Assembly (NCBI GenBank): GCA_031271045.1
Contig: JAISWO010000010.1
Span: forward strand, 1 to 54,165
Source of the DNA: Tannerellaceae bacterium
Lineage (GTDB): Bacteria > Bacteroidota > Bacteroidia > Bacteroidales > Tannerellaceae
DNA length: 54,165 nt
Direction: 5' to 3'
Made by a program: the position numbers and the translations under genes
The notes under the pieces: model-generated
Databases searched by the model: none
Seen by the model: only the letters and a program-made list of their open reading frames with translations
What the model was told of the DNA's origin: nothing
Shown: in pieces, positions 8,481 through 17,800 of the stretch
How positions within the stretch are numbered: the stretch's first letter is position 1
How the letters are laid out: every line of letters starts with the position of its first letter

Positions 8481-9482
8481 TTATTTCAAAAGTTCGGCCA
8501 AGGTCTTGCCCAGCTCTTCGCCGCGGAGATTCTTGGCGATGATGATGCCGTCTTTGTCGAGGAGGAAGCTGGCCGGGATGGCTCGTACGCCGTAGAGCTT
8601 GGCGGGAGCGCTGTCCCAAAAGAGGATGTCGGAGACGTGCGTCCAGGTGAGGTTGTCGTCGGCGATGCCTTTCAGCCAGGCGTCTTTGTCTTTGTCGAGG
8701 GAAACGGAGAAGACGTCGAAGCCTTTGTCTTTGTATTGGTTATAGACGCTGACGATGTTCGGGTTCTCCCGGCGGCAGGGGCCGCACCAGGAGGCCCAGA
8801 AATCGAGCAGTACGTAGCCCTTGCCTAAGCGGTCGGAGAGGCTGACGGTCTGTCCTTCGGGGTTGGGCAGGCTGAAGTCGGGGGCCGGCTTGCCGATGGC
8901 GAGCCGTTCCAACAGGGCGCTCAGCTCGTTGAGGACCTCGACGTACTGTGTGTTGTGCAGCGAAGGGTCGAGGCGTTGTACGTTGGCGTCGATCTCTTCT
9001 TTGCTCAGGCGGTAGGAGTAGTCGCGGTACAGGACGTAGGCGGAGACAATCGACGCCGGGTGGGCGGTGATGAAGTCGTCGATCCGGAAGTTCTCCCCGT
9101 CGGCGCGTGCGGCTTGCTGATAGGCGACGAAAAGGTCGTGCTCCGTCGAGCCGCTGATCTGGGCGCGATCATTGTCTGCGTCGATCGTTACGTGGATCGG
9201 ACTGTTTTCCAAAAAGATGTAATAGGGGCTGAACGTTTCTTCGCGGTCGAGGGTCAGGCCAAAGAGGTCGGGGCGCTCCAGGCTGCCGCTAAAGGTGAAC
9301 GTCCCGTTTTGGATGACGGCCGAATCAATGATGGCGAACATCTTGTTGTGGAAGTCCTGGAGGTAGATGATGCCGGATTCGGCGTTGATTTCTCCGCTGA
9401 TGGTGTACCCGGGCGCGGACTGTTTGCACGAGGGCGCGGCCAGGAGTGCGATAAAAAGAATAAAAAAGGATACGTTTTTCAT
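8481..9482 (-). CDS. Thioredoxin-like lipoprotein (DUF4369-TlpA)
   Basis: The 333-aa envelope protein has a lipoprotein signal (AAPSC, Cys19), an N-terminal DUF4369-type beta domain (about 25-125, starting YTISGEI), a linker, then a C-terminal TlpA/ResA thioredoxin domain (about 190-333) with FWASWCGPCRRE and the redox cysteines in WCGPC near 232-236. The cis-proline segment AIPASFLLDKDG is present. Such proteins reduce or rearrange disulfides in exported proteins, or keep cytochrome-maturation partners reduced; the partner is unknown. It is monocistronic, with its own -7 box at 9524-9516. Confidence 0.92.
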   Translation of the reverse strand: MKNVSFFILFIALLAAPSCKQSAPGYTISGEINAESGIIYLQDFHNKMFAIIDSAVIQNGTFTFSGSLERPDLFGLTLDREETFSPYYIFLENSPIHVTIDADNDRAQISGSTEHDLFVAYQQAARADGENFRIDDFITAHPASIVSAYVLYRDYSYRLSKEEIDANVQRLDPSLHNTQYVEVLNELSALLERLAIGKPAPDFSLPNPEGQTVSLSDRLGKGYVLLDFWASWCGPCRRENPNIVSVYNQYKDKGFDVFSVSLDKDKDAWLKGIADDNLTWTHVSDILFWDSAPAKLYGVRAIPASFLLDKDGIIIAKNLRGEELGKTLAELLK

Positions 9483-9515
9483 ATCGGATGCATTTTATGT
9501 GAAATAATTATGTGG

Positions 9516-9524
9516 GCAAAGTTA
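9516..9524 (-). promoter_or_regulatory. -7 box of the TlpA-like gene
   Basis: The minus strand reads TAACTTTGC, a full TAnnTTTG match 33 bp before the ATG. Confidence 0.7.
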
Positions 9525-9554
9525 AGGATTCCTCTTTATATATTCATACCCTGT

Positions 9555-10328
9555 TCACGGTATATTGGCGATTTCGTCGGCCGTTTCGGTGTAGAAACCG
9601 GGGGCGCGGCGCGCCAGAATGTGTTCGTACTGGAGGATGATGGCGTTGATGCCTTCTATAATTTCGGCCAGGGCTCCGGCTTTGGCTGCCTGGCGGTTGA
9701 TCGCGGCGGTGATATAGAGGCTGCCGAGGGTTTGGGTGAAGATACTGAAGGCGCGGTTCACCTGGGGACGCAAGTGTCGCATATTCCCTTGTGCGACGAG
9801 GGCTTCGCGTTCGCGGGCGCGGGCGAAGTAGAGTGAGCGGAAGGCCTCGTTGTTCGTTTCCAGTTGATCGGTAAAGGGAGCGAGGCCCAGGGCGTTGACG
9901 GCCTCGGCGTTGCGTGGCGAACGCATCTCCTGGACCAGGTTGATGACCAAGGCGCTGGATTCATTCATGGCGGCGGAGGTGACGGCCCTGTAATTCCGGA
10001 GGATGGGCTTCAGTTTGCCGGCGGCGGCTTTGGTGGGCGGATGCGTGTCGTAAGTGGCGGCTTCGACGGTGCGTTTGATGAGCATAAAGACGTGGTAGGT
10101 GTCGACGTAGGCTTTGCAGATGAATCCCGTTTCGGCGGCATTGGCTTGATACTTGAAGATGGCGTTTTCTTTGACGAACAGGTCGCGGAGGGCCTTCCAC
10201 AGCGGTTTTATTTCGACAAAAGCATCCTGACGGGCATCGCAGAGGGTGACGATGTATTCGAAGAAGCCGAAATGTTCGCTGTTGCGCATGGCATGGAGGA
10301 TGTGTCCTGTTTTTCTGAAGGTAAGCAT
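9555..10328 (-). CDS. DUF6261-like protein
   Basis: This 257-aa soluble, mainly helical protein of unknown function aligns along its length with the protein at 36269-37411. Shared landmarks are RNSEHFGFF (RNSDHYEFY in the paralogue), SALVINLVQEMRSP (SALIINMIQDLRLP), NEAFRSLY, GNMRHLRP and the closing IIEGINAIILQYE. I assign both to DUF6261 by recognition of this pattern, without a search. It is the second gene of a two-gene unit, 6 bp after the upstream gene. That unit's promoter is preceded by tandem array 2. Confidence 0.75.
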   Translation of the reverse strand: MLTFRKTGHILHAMRNSEHFGFFEYIVTLCDARQDAFVEIKPLWKALRDLFVKENAIFKYQANAAETGFICKAYVDTYHVFMLIKRTVEAATYDTHPPTKAAAGKLKPILRNYRAVTSAAMNESSALVINLVQEMRSPRNAEAVNALGLAPFTDQLETNNEAFRSLYFARAREREALVAQGNMRHLRPQVNRAFSIFTQTLGSLYITAAINRQAAKAGALAEIIEGINAIILQYEHILARRAPGFYTETADEIANIP

Positions 10329-10334
10329 CGTGTA

Positions 10335-11120
10335 TCAGTCGTAATAGTAGCACATTTGCTCGGTTTTGATTGTCTGGATGGCGGTGTATTTGTCGTGGAA
10401 GCTTTTAAAACGTTTTTTCCACTTGCGGATGATTCCGTCGCGGATACCACATTCGTTCCAGATGTGTGTTTTCCACTGCGAGACGGTTTCCCGGTGTTCC
10501 TCGTCCAGGCAGCCGACTTCCAGGCGGATGTATAATCCGACCATGTCCCAGAAGAGTGCGTGTTCGTGCGTTTCGTCGGCGTAGGCCATATAATCCTCTA
10601 TCCGGTGGAAGAAATAGTTCAGGATGATGGACATGATGTTGGTTGGGTCGGTTGCCTGATTTTTCACGACTTGACTGGCGATGTAGGAGCAGGTGAAGAG
10701 CCATCCTTTGGCGAAGGGGTCGTCGTTGTCGGGCGGCCAATATTTGTCGATGATTTCGTGGGCCTCGACGGGATCGGTATCCACTAATCCGGCGTTGTCG
10801 AGGAAGTATTTTTTGCCCCAGTCTTCGAGTGTATCCGCTTCTGTGTCAATATTGATATGAAAACTGTACAATGCGATATAGGCGGCCACCATTGTGATGG
10901 AGTCATTTTCAAAATCGCCCGGTAATTCTTTGATGGTGTCGATGAACATAAAGAAGCACCGGCAAGCCTGGATCGCTCCCCGGTATTGATTTTCGGTCCA
11001 ATGGTCGTAGAAATTCTCTTCTTCCACATACAAAACATAGTCGTTCGCGATGACCCGGTGGATAATCATTGCGCGAAGATCGACCAGTACCCGTTCATTC
11101 AAAATCTTTGTTGTTTCCAT
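10335..11120 (-). CDS. Hypothetical protein upstream of the DUF6261-like gene
   Basis: This 261-aa protein has no signal peptide or clear membrane segment; it is rich in aromatic and acidic residues (for example VLYVEEENFYDHWTE, YWPPDNDDPFAKGW) and looks helical. I do not recognise the family. It is the first gene after array 2, with a -7 box 29 bp before the ATG, and probably shares a transcript with the DUF6261-like gene (6-bp gap). Only this copy of the DUF6261-like gene has such a partner in the window. Confidence 0.7.
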   Translation of the reverse strand: METTKILNERVLVDLRAMIIHRVIANDYVLYVEEENFYDHWTENQYRGAIQACRCFFMFIDTIKELPGDFENDSITMVAAYIALYSFHINIDTEADTLEDWGKKYFLDNAGLVDTDPVEAHEIIDKYWPPDNDDPFAKGWLFTCSYIASQVVKNQATDPTNIMSIILNYFFHRIEDYMAYADETHEHALFWDMVGLYIRLEVGCLDEEHRETVSQWKTHIWNECGIRDGIIRKWKKRFKSFHDKYTAIQTIKTEQMCYYYD

Positions 11121-11149
11121 GCCTTTCGTTTGAAAATAGTTTTACTGCC

Positions 11150-11158
11150 GCAAAAATA
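11150..11158 (-). promoter_or_regulatory. -7 box of the 11120-9555 unit
   Basis: The minus strand reads TATTTTTGC, matching TAnnTTTG, 29 bp before the ATG and 73 bp from the nearest repeat unit of array 2. Confidence 0.65.
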
Positions 11159-11176
11159 ATAAATGTAAATGTAACC

Positions 11177-11188
11177 ACAAATATTTGT
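11177..11188. promoter_or_regulatory. 12-bp perfect palindrome near the promoter
   Basis: ACAAATATTTGT is a perfect palindrome centred about 24 bp upstream of the -7 box, where a -33 element would lie. It may be an operator; there is no direct evidence of a bound regulator. Confidence 0.4.
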
Positions 11189-11231
11189 TGCCAAAAAAAT
11201 TAAAAATAATCCTCAAATAGATTTTTTCTAT

Positions 11232-11483
11232 CTTACCCCGACCGGGGTAAGTCTCAAGGAGTAGTAGTTGGCCTTTACCCCGGTCGGGGTAAGCTCCGGG
11301 GAGTAGTGATTGGCCTTTACCCCGGTCGGGGTAAGTCTCAAGGAGTAGTGGTTGGCCTTTACCCCAGTCGGGGTAAGGTCCGGGGAGTAGTAGTTGGCGT
11401 TTACCCCGGTCGGGGTAAGGTCCGGGGAGTAATAGTTGGCGTTTACCCCGGTCGGGGTAAGCTCCGGGGAAAAAAATTGGAAG
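11232..11483. repeat. Tandem array 2: six 42-bp units
   Basis: Units start at 11232, 11274, 11316, 11358, 11400 and 11442, exactly 42 bp apart (the last is partial). Each contains TTACCCCGGTCGGGGTAA, a dyad with 8-bp arms around GT. The rest of each unit (AGTAGTrrTTGGC and neighbours) drifts slightly. In unit 1 the centre is inverted (GACC), leaving the dyad intact. Confidence 0.95.
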
Positions 11484-11491
11484 AGAAAACT

Positions 11492-11617
11492 AAAAAGGCA
11501 AGGGCCTTGCGGAGGAGGTTGGGAGGGGAATCTAATAAGGCAAGGGCCCTGCGGAGGGGGTTGGGAGGGGAATCTAAAAAGAAAAAGGCCCTGCGCAGGG
11601 GCGGAGGGCTTTGATGG
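11492..11617. repeat. Second 42-bp periodic block beside array 2
   Basis: Two near-identical 42-bp units (11492-11533 and 11534-11575) contain AAGGCAAGGGCC and GGTTGGGAGGGGAATCT. A third, degraded unit follows to about 11617. The sequence is unrelated to array 2 but the period is the same. Confidence 0.8.
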
Positions 11618-11685
11618 GTGTCTCTCCTTCCTGGTGGGGCGGGGAGGGGGAGGGGTGCGGCGGCGAAGGTCGCGCGGAGGGGGCG

Positions 11686-13260
11686 TTAGAATTCGGAGAA
11701 AAAGTGGAAACGGATGGAGGGGTAGTCTTGCTGAGCCATCGTCAGGACATAGGAGGAATCGGCTAAGTAGACGGCGCGACCGGCTCGGTCGAGGGCCAGG
11801 TATTGGGCTTTGCGCTTGCGGAAATTGTCGAGGGCGTCGTCGTCGGCGCTCTCTATCCAGCAGGCTTTGTAGAGGCTCAGGGGCTCCCACCGGCATTGGG
11901 CGCCGTATTCGTGGAGGAGGCGGTATTGGATGACTTCGAATTGTAATTGGCCGACGGCGCCGATGATCTTGCGACCGTTGAAGGTGTTGGTAAACAGTTG
12001 GGCGACGCCTTCGTCCATCAGTTGCTCGATGCCTTTGTGGAGTTGCTTGGCTTTCATGGGGTCGGCATTGTCGATGTATTTGAATATTTCGGGCGAGAAA
12101 CTGGGGAGTCCTTTAAAGTGGAGGTCTTCGCCGGAGGTGAGGGTGTCGCCGATTTTGAAATTACCGGTATCGGGCAGTCCGACGATGTCGCCGGCAAACG
12201 CTTCGTCGACTGTTTCTTTCTTCTGTGCCATGAATGCGGTCGGACTGCTGAATCGCATGAGCTTGCCGGAGCGTACGTGTTTGTAGGGCGCGTTCCTTTC
12301 GAAGCGGCCGGAGCATACTTTGACGAAGGCGATCCGGCTGCGGTGGTTGGGGTCCATGTTGGCGTGTATTTTGAAGACGAATCCGCTGAAGTTGTCTTCC
12401 TGTGGTTCGACGACGCGCTCCAGGGCTTCGACGGGGCGTGGCGCCGGTGCGATACGGATGAAACAGTCGAGGAGTTCCTTTACGCCGAAGTTGTTGAGGG
12501 CCGATCCGAAGAAGACCGGGGCTACGTCGCCGGCGAGATAGGTCGCCGTGTCGAAGGGGGGGTATACGCCTTCGATGAGCTCCATGTCGGCGCGCAGTTG
12601 GGTGGCTAAGTCGCCGATGTGGGTTTCGAGTTCCGGGCTGTGGATGTCGGTAAAGGCGATGCTTTGGGTCACGTATTGTTTGCTGGGTGTATAAAGATCG
12701 AGCTTCCCTTCATATATATTATATACGCCTCGGAATCGTTGTCCCATTTCCATGGGCCAGCTTAGGGGTCGTACGCGGATGTGGAGTTCTTCTTCGATTT
12801 CGTCGAGGAGGTCGAACGGGTCTTTGCCGTCGCGGTCGAGTTTGTTGACGAAGACGATGACGGGAGTTTTGCGCATCCGGCATACTTCCATCAGTTTGCG
12901 GGTTTGTGCTTCGACTCCTTTGGCGATGTCGACGACGATGATGACGCTGTCGACGGCTGTCAGGGTGCGAAAGGTGTCTTCGGCGAAGTCTTGGTGTCCG
13001 GGGGTGTCGAGGATATTGATTTTGTGGTCTGCGTAATCGAAGGCCATGACGGAGGTGGCGACGGAGATTCCGCGTTGTTTCTCGATGTCCATCCAGTCGG
13101 AGGTGGCTGTTTTGCGTATTTTGTTGGATTTGACGGCGCCGGCCACGTGTATGGCTCCTCCGAAGAGGAGGAGTTTCTCTGTCAGTGTTGTTTTTCCGGC
13201 GTCGGGATGGCTGACGATGGCGAAGGTTCTTCTTTTTTGTATTTCTTCCGAGTGGGTCAT
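11686..13260 (-). CDS. prfC: Peptide chain release factor 3
   Basis: RF3 is a GTPase that removes RF1/RF2 from the ribosome after termination. The 524 aa match the family. G-domain motifs are G1 SHPDAGKTT (about 17-25), the switch-I RGISVATS, G3 DTPGHQDF and G4 NKLDRD; domain 2/3 segments such as RFSSPTAFMAQ and QLQFEVIQYRL follow. It is the last gene of a DUF4924-rfbD-prfC operon, 33 bp after rfbD. Confidence 0.96.
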   Translation of the reverse strand: MTHSEEIQKRRTFAIVSHPDAGKTTLTEKLLLFGGAIHVAGAVKSNKIRKTATSDWMDIEKQRGISVATSVMAFDYADHKINILDTPGHQDFAEDTFRTLTAVDSVIIVVDIAKGVEAQTRKLMEVCRMRKTPVIVFVNKLDRDGKDPFDLLDEIEEELHIRVRPLSWPMEMGQRFRGVYNIYEGKLDLYTPSKQYVTQSIAFTDIHSPELETHIGDLATQLRADMELIEGVYPPFDTATYLAGDVAPVFFGSALNNFGVKELLDCFIRIAPAPRPVEALERVVEPQEDNFSGFVFKIHANMDPNHRSRIAFVKVCSGRFERNAPYKHVRSGKLMRFSSPTAFMAQKKETVDEAFAGDIVGLPDTGNFKIGDTLTSGEDLHFKGLPSFSPEIFKYIDNADPMKAKQLHKGIEQLMDEGVAQLFTNTFNGRKIIGAVGQLQFEVIQYRLLHEYGAQCRWEPLSLYKACWIESADDDALDNFRKRKAQYLALDRAGRAVYLADSSYVLTMAQQDYPSIRFHFFSEF

Positions 13261-13293
13261 GGATTGATTATCGTTGTTTGTTGTTTGTGCTGT

Positions 13294-14151
13294 TTAGCGG
13301 TGAAGCATGTCTGTGAGGCTTTTTTCCCAGTGCGGGATGGTGAGGCCGTAGGTTTGTTTGATTTTTTTCTTGTTCAATACGGTGTAGAAGGGACGGGTGG
13401 CGCGTGTGGGATAGTCTTTTGTGTCGATGGGTATCACGCGGCAGGGTAGTCCGATGAGCTGGAAGATCTTCAGTGCGAAGTCATACCAGCTGCAAACGCC
13501 TTCGTTGGAGTAATGGTAGATGCCGGCTTTGAAGTGCCCGGCCTCGGCGGAGTCGATGATGTCGATGATGGCTTGTGCCAGGCTGCCGGCGTAGGTGGGC
13601 GTGCCTACCTGGTCGCATACGACCTTCACTTCGCCTTTTTCTTTGGCGAGTCGAATGATGGTCCGCACGAAGTTGTTCCCGTATTCGGAGTACAGCCAGG
13701 AGGTGCGTATAATCAGCGCTTCGGGGCATACGGCTCGCAGCATGAGCTCGCCGGTTTGCTTGCTCCGGCCGTAAACGGATACCGGACAGGTGTAGTCGTT
13801 CTCCACGTAGGGTATGCTGTTTGTTCCATCGAATACGTAGTCGGTGGAGATATGGATGATTTTAATTTTCAGTTGGGCGGCCACTTCGCCCAGGTTGCGC
13901 ACGGCTTCGGCGTTGATCTGCTGGCAGAGTATTTCGTTCTCTTCTGCTTTGTCGACGGCGGTGTAGGCGGCGCAGTTGACCAGATAGTTGGCGCCGCTGG
14001 TTTGTGCGTAAGCGAGCAGGGCTTCTTTGTCGCGTATGTCGAGCGTGTCTTCGTCGGTGAACAAGAATCTGTATCTGCTCCACTGGGGTGCGCATTGCTG
14101 CAAGGAACGGCCCAGTTGTCCGTTAGCTCCGGTTATCAAAATCGTTTTCAT
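13294..14151 (-). CDS. rfbD: dTDP-4-dehydrorhamnose reductase
   Basis: The enzyme reduces dTDP-4-keto-L-rhamnose to dTDP-L-rhamnose, the last step in the precursor for surface polysaccharides. The start MKTILITGANGQLG carries the GxxGxxG dinucleotide-binding site; the catalytic YxxxK lies in YGRSKQTGE, with ISTDYVFDG upstream. The 285-aa length is typical. An open frame extends 55 codons upstream, but that stretch is the DUF4924 gene in another frame; the ATG overlaps the DUF4924 stop by 4 nt, so translation is coupled. rfbA lies 20 kb away and no rfbB or rfbC is in the window. Confidence 0.95.
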   Translation of the reverse strand: MKTILITGANGQLGRSLQQCAPQWSRYRFLFTDEDTLDIRDKEALLAYAQTSGANYLVNCAAYTAVDKAEENEILCQQINAEAVRNLGEVAAQLKIKIIHISTDYVFDGTNSIPYVENDYTCPVSVYGRSKQTGELMLRAVCPEALIIRTSWLYSEYGNNFVRTIIRLAKEKGEVKVVCDQVGTPTYAGSLAQAIIDIIDSAEAGHFKAGIYHYSNEGVCSWYDFALKIFQLIGLPCRVIPIDTKDYPTRATRPFYTVLNKKKIKQTYGLTIPHWEKSLTDMLHR

Positions 14152-14705
14152 AATGTTTCTTCTATTTTTATTGATTCTCCAAATGATTTCTCTTTGTGTC
14201 TTGCGGCAAGCAGGGCAAGGAAGGCTGCGACCTGGCGGATGGCTTCTTCCGTGGTGGCGCTGACTTCTTTGCCTTGCATCTTGAGCATGAAATAGCCGTA
14301 AACGGCCGTGAAGCAAGTCTCCAGCTCCGGCAGATCGTTCCCGCCCGACTTGGCGCGCAGTTGGACGATGTAGGGGAGCGTCCGGTCGTATGTTGCGTTG
14401 TAAAGCATTTCTTCGGGGGATTGGAGCAGGTGTGTGTGACAGTCGGTCAGGTCGGTGATTACATCTTTGTGTATTTGCAGGTGTCCTTTTTCCATGACGC
14501 CTTCCGTGCGCATCATGTGAATCAATTTTTCATACCACCGGGCGATGTCTTGCTTTATTTCTTCGGGTTGTTCGTACCGTGAGATGACTGTTTGTCGTAT
14601 GGCGTCTATGTCAAAATGGTTTGCGCGGATGAGATCTTCCACCTGCCACATGTATAGCAGATATTCTGCTATGTTTTCTTTTTTCTTATTTTGTGCGACA
14701 ATCAT
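14148..14705 (-). CDS. DUF4924 family protein
   Basis: This 185-aa helical cytoplasmic protein belongs to a family I recognise as Bacteroidetes-specific (IAEYLLYMWQVEDLIRAN at the N terminus). Function is unknown. It precedes rfbD with an ATGA overlap. A TATCTTTGC box ends only 4 nt before the ATG, which implies a leaderless or near-leaderless mRNA unless the true start is Met19. Confidence 0.8.
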   Translation of the reverse strand: MIVAQNKKKENIAEYLLYMWQVEDLIRANHFDIDAIRQTVISRYEQPEEIKQDIARWYEKLIHMMRTEGVMEKGHLQIHKDVITDLTDCHTHLLQSPEEMLYNATYDRTLPYIVQLRAKSGGNDLPELETCFTAVYGYFMLKMQGKEVSATTEEAIRQVAAFLALLAARHKEKSFGESIKIEETL

Positions 14706-14709
14706 GGCT

Positions 14710-14718
14710 GCAAAGATA
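14710..14718 (-). promoter_or_regulatory. -7 box directly before the DUF4924 ATG
   Basis: TATCTTTGC is followed by AGCC and then ATG on the minus strand. Transcription would start at about the A of the ATG. Confidence 0.6.
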
Positions 14719-14755
14719 AGAATTTGACCGATACGAAAAAGACTTGTATTTATAG

Positions 14756-14790
14756 AAAAAGGCTGCTCCTACGGAAGGAGACAGCCTTTT
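14756..14790 (-). terminator. Terminator after nifJ
   Basis: GGCTGCTCCT pairs with AGGAG-a-CAGCC (one bulged base), flanked by A-run and T-run. Read on the minus strand the hairpin ends in TTTTT, 22 bp after the nifJ stop. Confidence 0.85.
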
Positions 14791-14811
14791 GATCCTGTTG
14801 ACAGTCGGTGA

Positions 14812-17800
14812 TTATTCCTGTTCAACGCCCCATTGTTGCTTGGCTAAGCGCTTGTAGTTGTTGTATCTCCACCGTGCGTTTTCTTCGGCGGCGGCGAAGA
14901 GTTCGGCGGCTTCGCCGGGGTATTGCTTCAGGACGGATGAATAGCGTACTTCTCCCTTGAGGAAGTCCTGGAACTTGCCCCAGTCGGGTGCTTTGCTGTC
15001 GAGCGTGAAGGGGTTTTGTCCTTCTTTTTCGAGGGCGGGATTGTAGCGCCAGAGGTGCCAGTATCCGCAGGCGACGGCGTCGGCTTCTTCCTGTTGGCTT
15101 TTGCCCATTCCGGCGCGCAGCCCGTGACTGATACAGGGGGCATAGGCGATGATGATCGACGGCCCGTCGTAGGCTTCGGCTTCGCGGATAGCTTTCAGCG
15201 TCTGTGCCTGGTCGGCTCCCATGGCTATCTGCGCGCAGTAGACGTATCCGTAGGTCGAGGCGATCAGTCCCAGATCTTTTTTACGGATGCGCTTGCCGGC
15301 GGCGGCAAATTTGGCGATGGCGCCTACGGGCGTTGCTTTCGACGACTGCCCGCCGGTATTGGAATATACTTCCGTATCGAGCACCAGCACATTGACATTG
15401 CGTCCCGATGCCAGCACATGATCCAGGCCGCCGAAGCCAATGTCGTACGATGCGCCGTCGCCTCCGATGATCCACTGCGAAGGTTTGAAGAAGTAGTGTT
15501 TCAGCTCCAACAGTTCCTTGCACAGGGTGCAGGCAGGGCAGGGACAGGTGTCGGCGCCGCTTGCTTTCAGTGCTTTCATCTGTGCGAGATTCTCGGCGTA
15601 CTCTTCGCCGGCGCTTTCAAAGTAAGCGATTACTTCGTCGATAGAAGCAACGCCCCACTGGAGGGCGGCAATGTAGTCGTCGGCTGCTTTCCGGCCTGCT
15701 GCACTGCTGTCGTTCCGGTTGTCGAGCCATGCTTGCGCTGCATCTTTGACACGTTGCTGCGTCCATCCGATGGCCATCAGCGCCTGAGTCTTTTCGACTG
15801 CCCGGTCGCGCATTTTCTCTACGGCTAAGGTCATACCCAGGCCATATTCGGCGAAGTCTTCAAACAGCGAGTTCGCCCATGCCGGTCCGCGTCCGTCTTC
15901 TCCAACGGTATAGGGCGTCGAGGGGACGGAGCCTGAGTAGATGGAAGAGCAGCCGGTGGCGTTGGCAATCATCTGGCGGTCGCCGAAGAGTTGGGTCAGC
16001 AGCTTCACGTACGGCGTCTCGCCGCAACCTGAACAGGCGCCCGAAAACTCAAACAACGGAGTGGCAAACTGTGAGTTCTTCACGTTAGCGCTGACGTTTA
16101 CCAGGTGTTGTTTGCTTTTCACCTCGGAGGTGCAGTATTCCCAATGGGGCGCTTCGGGGAGCTGGCTTTCGAGCTCGACCATCTGAAGGGCTTTGCCTTG
16201 TTTATTGCCGGGGCATACGTCGGCGCAGTTGCCGCAGCCTAAGCAATCCAGGACGGAGACCTGTATGCGGAACTTCATTCCGTCAAACTGCTTGCCTGTT
16301 GCTTTGAGCATATTGTTGAAAGGCGCTTTCGCCTGTTCCGCTTCATCAAGCACGAAGGGGCGGATGGAAGCGTGGGGGCATACGTAGGCGCATTTATTAC
16401 ATTGTATACAGTTCGCCGGTTCCCATGCAGGGACGTGAGAGGCGACGCCGCGCTTCTCGTACTTGGCTGTTCCTTGTTGCCAGGTGCCGTCTTCGATACC
16501 GGCGAAGGTGGAGACGGGCAGCAGGTCGCCGTCTTGTGCATTGATGACGTGGACTACGTTTTCGATGAAAGCCGGGTCTTTCCGTCGGTCGTTTACCTCG
16601 TCGGCGAGGTTGGCCCATTCGGGTTTGACGGTCAGTTGACGGTAAGCGCCTCCCTGATCGACGGCGGCGTAGTTCTTGTTGATCACATCTTCTCCTTTCT
16701 TGCCGTAGGATTTGACGATGAATTTCTTCATCTGCTCGATGGCCAGTTCGACGGGTATGACCTGGGTGATACGGAAGAAGGCCGACTGAAGGATGGTGTT
16801 GGTACGATTGCCCAATCCTATTTCCTGCGCTATCTTGGTAGCGTTGATGTAATAGACGGTGATGTTCTTCTTTGCAAAATAACGTTTGATCTTATTCGGC
16901 AGGTTCTTTTCCAGTTCTTCGTCGTTCCAGATGGTATTCAGAAGGAAGGTGCCTCCCGGACGGAGGCCGCGGATCACGTCGTACATTCTCAGGTATGCCT
17001 GTACGTGGCAGGCTACGAAGTTGGGCGTATTAACCAGATAGGTTGAACGGATGGGCGTATCGCCGAAACGCAGATGCGAGCAGGTGAAGCCGCCGGATTT
17101 CTTCGAGTCGTAGGAGAAGTAGGCCTGGCAGTATTTGTCGGTATTGTCGCCGATGATCTTGACGGAATTCTTGTTGGCTCCTACCGTACCGTCGGCGCCC
17201 AGTCCGTAGAACTTGGCTTCGAACATGCCTTCGCCTCCGAGGGCTATTTCTTCCTGCTGGGGCAGCGATGTGAAGGTGACATCGTCTACGATACCGATCG
17301 TGAAGCCGTTCTTGGGCAGGGGAAGCGCCAGGTTTTCGTATACGGCAAGGATCTGGGCCGGGGTCGTATCTTTCGACGAGAGACCGTAGCGTCCGCCTAC
17401 GATGAGGGGGGCGTCCGCCTTTCCGTAGAAGCAATCTTTTACGTCCATATACAAAGGTTCGCCGTTGGCGCCGGGCTCTTTGGTACGGTCTAAGACGGCG
17501 ATGCGCGTCGCGGTCTTGGGAATGGCCGCCAGGAAGTGCCTGGTCGAGAAGGGACGGTAGAGGTGTACAGCAACCAACCCTACCTTTTCGCCTTTGGCTG
17601 CGAGGTGGTCGATGGCTTCACGGATGGCTTCGGTGACGGAACCCATAGCGATGATAATGCGCTGGGCATCTTCGGCGCCGTAATAATCGAACAGGCTGTA
17701 GGAACGTCCGGTGATGGAGGAGAGTTCCTTCATGTATTCCTCTACGATGGCGGGTACGGCTTCATAGTATGTGTTCGATGCTTCCCGGTGCTGGAAGTAG

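Larger units (their letters stand above)
11121..11685. other. Intergenic region with array 2
   Basis: These 565 bp between the prfC stop and the 10335-11120 gene hold, right to left, a GC-rich spacer, 42-bp repeats of two kinds (11232-11575), a 12-bp palindrome and a promoter. Open frames through the repeats are by-products of a unit length divisible by three. Confidence 0.8.

Noticed and set aside
11228..11896. Minus-strand frame through array 2 into prfC
   Set aside because: It translates the repeat and then an off-frame part of prfC, which is fully explained.
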